Below are positions 5,297 through 6,697 of a stretch of DNA of 6,697 bases, piece by piece (the first letter of the stretch is position 1; every line of letters starts with the position of its first letter). This DNA is from an uncultured Lachnospiraceae bacterium (lineage in GTDB: Bacteria > Bacillota > Clostridia > Lachnospirales > Lachnospiraceae), in contig CADBNQ010000207.1 in the NCBI GenBank assembly GCA_902796045.1, forward strand, positions 1 through 6,697, in the 5' to 3' direction. Position numbers and translations under genes: made by a program. The notes beneath the pieces are model-generated. The model had not been told where the DNA came from and ran no database searches. It worked only from the letters and a program-made list of their open reading frames with translations.

Positions 5297-6697
5297 ATGT
5301 ATTCCTCCTTCCCGGATTGAACATATAGTTCTTTATGATGATCTGGATGTTTCTCCTTCCGTTCCACTCGTTTATCTCCGGATAATAAGTGCAGGTCAGC
5401 AAAACATGGTTCTGACGGCCTGCCCGTATTCTGGCAAGCTCAGAGGCTCCGCAGGTCTCTTCCAGCTGCCGGCAGAACTCTTCTGCATCGCCAAAATATA
5501 CCGCCTCTATCTGAAAACCTTCCTGATCCATGAGCCAGAGTTTTATGACCCTTCTGTCCCTGCCGAGCTCGCGATAACCTGTGATGGCAAGATAAAAAAA
5601 AAAAAAAAGTGGTCTTCTGTTCTCTGTGCCGAAGGGTTCGAGCCTGTCAAGTTCACGGACAAGAGGCTCGCTCAGAAAGCTGAAGGGAAGTGCTATATCG
5701 ATGTGGATCTTCTCGGTAAAGTCCTCTTCTGTCAAAGTGGTTCCGGCATTAAGCTTGTCCCTCAGCTCTTCGATCCTGTCCTCCTGCATGGAAAGTCCTG
5801 CTGCCATGGGATGTCCCCCGAACTGGTCAAAGCATTCTTTCACTCTGGTCATCTCCTGAAACATATGGTAGCCTTCGATGGACCTGCCCGAGCCCTTAAC
5901 CCCCTTCATGGTCCTTGTCAGGACAAAAACGGGCTTGTTATAGTTCTCCCTGATCCGACCTGCGATGATCCCGGCAATACTCTCATGACAGTCCGGAAGG
6001 TAGACGACAAGAATCTTGTCTGCGGCATGGCCGGACTCCTCCAGCCAGATCCTGGCAGCTTCCTCCCCTTTCCTTGTCATCTCTTTCCTCTCGGTATTCA
6101 TCGCAATGAGCTTCCCGGCCAGTTCCTGGCATCTGTCCTCTTCCCTGCAAAGGAGCAGGTCCAGGGCCAGTCTGGCTGTGGACAGCCTTCCGGAGGCATT
6201 GATGCAGGGGCCAAGAACAAATCCCAGGTGCCAGGCCTTGATTTCCTTTCCCTCAAGCTGATTGCCACGGATGAGGGCTTTCAGTCCTGTCACGGATGTG
6301 GCGTTCATCCGAGCCAGGCCTTCCTTCACAATGATTCGGTTCTCTCCTTTCAGAGGCATCACATCACAGACCGTCGCCAGGGCTGCCATCTCCAGAAAAT
6401 CATCGTTCTCCGCCGGGTCAAAGCCGTAGAGGGCATAGAGGACCATCATAAACTTCCAGGCCACCACCGCCCCGCAGATATTCTTAGACGGATATGAGCA
6501 TCCGGCCTGTTTAGGATTGATCACGGCGGCCGCCGGCGGAAGGATCTCTCTGACAGCAGTCTGCCCCTGTGCATCAGTCACAGTCTCGAAGGGCACATCG
6601 TGATGGTCTGTGATCACAAAAGTCATCCCCATCTCATTGCCAAAAGCAACCTGCCGGGCAGCTGCGATCCCATTGTCACAGGTTATGATGGTATCTA
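5283..6697 (-). CDS. recJ: Single-stranded-DNA-specific exonuclease RecJ, 5' truncated by the window edge
   Basis: RecJ degrades single-stranded DNA 5' to 3' in recombination and repair. The first complete codon in frame is at 6695 and 470 residues are visible; the N-terminal phosphoesterase motifs lie outside. DTIITCDNGIAA (1-12) carries a metal-ligand motif, and TDHHD (29-33) is the DHH motif naming the family. CGAVVAWK, CDVMPLKGENR and INASGRL follow, all typical RecJ core elements. The DHHA1 nucleic-acid-binding signature GGHPMAAG is encoded at 5819-5796, after GSGRSIEGY. The C-terminal OB-type domain ends with YYPEINEWNGRRNIQIIIKNY, as in clostridial RecJ. The oddity is a run of 15 T's in the coding strand (5608-5594), encoding Leu-Phe-Phe-Phe-Phe-Tyr after EPFGTENRRP; the frame is preserved through it. 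The stop overlaps the next gene by 14 bp. Confidence 0.95.
   Translation of the reverse strand, partial: DTIITCDNGIAAARQVAFGNEMGMTFVITDHHDVPFETVTDAQGQTAVREILPPAAAVINPKQAGCSYPSKNICGAVVAWKFMMVLYALYGFDPAENDDFLEMAALATVCDVMPLKGENRIIVKEGLARMNATSVTGLKALIRGNQLEGKEIKAWHLGFVLGPCINASGRLSTARLALDLLLCREEDRCQELAGKLIAMNTERKEMTRKGEEAARIWLEESGHAADKILVVYLPDCHESIAGIIAGRIRENYNKPVFVLTRTMKGVKGSGRSIEGYHMFQEMTRVKECFDQFGGHPMAAGLSMQEDRIEELRDKLNAGTTLTEEDFTEKIHIDIALPFSFLSEPLVRELDRLEPFGTENRRPLFFFFYLAITGYRELGRDRRVIKLWLMDQEGFQIEAVYFGDAEEFCRQLEETCGASELARIRAGRQNHVLLTCTYYPEINEWNGRRNIQIIIKNYMFNPGRRNTYEST
5304..5310 (-). promoter_or_regulatory. Ribosome-binding site of the HAD hydrolase, embedded in recJ
   Basis: The minus strand reads AAGGAGG at 5310-5304, 7 nt before the ATG at 5296. 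It also encodes Gly-Arg-Arg near the RecJ C-terminus, so ribosomes finishing recJ pass directly over the start site of the next gene. Confidence 0.85.
5594..5608 (-). repeat. 15-nt T homopolymer in the recJ coding strand
   Basis: The plus strand shows 15 consecutive A's, so the recJ coding strand has 15 T's. They are read as part of a Leu codon, four Phe codons and the first base of a Tyr codon. Such tracts slip during replication and transcription. Any change not divisible by three would remove the C-terminal OB-type domain. No GC-rich stem precedes it, so it is not a terminator tail. Confidence 0.95.

Noticed and set aside
5594..5640. T15 in recJ as a terminator tail
   Set aside because: The preceding sequence offers only a 4-bp CTTC/GAAG pairing. 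It sits in the middle of an intact coding region with a full C-terminal domain afterwards.
5139..6497. 452-codon open frame on the plus strand
   Set aside because: It lies antisense to recJ and the 5' part of the HAD gene, both with clear family motifs. Its translation is compositionally odd (including a Lys run from the A15 tract) and shows no recognisable domain or RBS. It is a shadow of GC-biased coding on the other strand.
1..6697. tRNA, rRNA, CRISPR array, insertion sequence or attachment site
   Set aside because: No cloverleaf, regularly spaced repeats, transposase or integrase motifs, or terminal inverted repeats were found. The gene gaps are short and accounted for by promoters and leaders.

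Overview
The window is a compact bacterial chromosomal segment in which every supported gene lies on the minus strand, so it reads from right to left. Gene content and protein style point to a Gram-positive Clostridia member, most likely Lachnospiraceae-like. The reasons are a recJ/apt neighbourhood, a MurR/RpiR regulator next to a BaiN/HI0933-type flavoprotein, and cmk next to ispH, an arrangement in which ispH is often fused to ribosomal protein S1 in Clostridia. Ribosome-binding sites are AGGAGG-like, and the gaps between genes are AT-rich while the genes are moderately GC-rich. No species is assigned, because that cannot be done from sequence reading alone.

Layout in transcription order. 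(1) 6697-5283: recJ, 5' truncated by the window edge, the C-terminal 470 residues of a DHH-family single-strand DNA exonuclease. (2) 5296-4448: a Cof-type HAD-IIB phosphatase that overlaps the recJ end by 14 bp and has its strong RBS inside recJ. (3) A 171-bp AT-rich gap with an extended -10 promoter and a structured leader, then apt (4276-3743), adenine phosphoribosyltransferase. (4) A 108-bp gap with a second extended -10 promoter and a striking inverted repeat, then an RpiR-type HTH-SIS regulator (about 3634-2765). (5) A baiN-like FAD flavoprotein (2755-1487), 9 bp behind the regulator and probably translationally coupled to it. (6) A 117-bp gap with a third extended -10 promoter and phased A-tracts, then cmk (1369-686), cytidylate kinase. 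(7) 638-1: ispH, the first 212 codons, running off the left edge.

The genes fall into about four transcription units: recJ-HAD, apt, rpiR-baiN and cmk-ispH. Their roles are DNA repair, phosphate-ester turnover, purine salvage, transcription control by a sugar-phosphate-type sensor, flavin redox chemistry, pyrimidine nucleotide supply and isoprenoid synthesis. Most of this is ordinary housekeeping. I see no mobile element, CRISPR array, tRNA, rRNA or obvious novel defence system.

The items most worth a second look are a 15-nt T homopolymer inside the recJ coding strand; a 13-bp hairpin with a GNRA loop placed at the predicted rpiR transcription start; a nested hairpin across the cmk stop codon; and the folded apt leader with a UUCG tetraloop.
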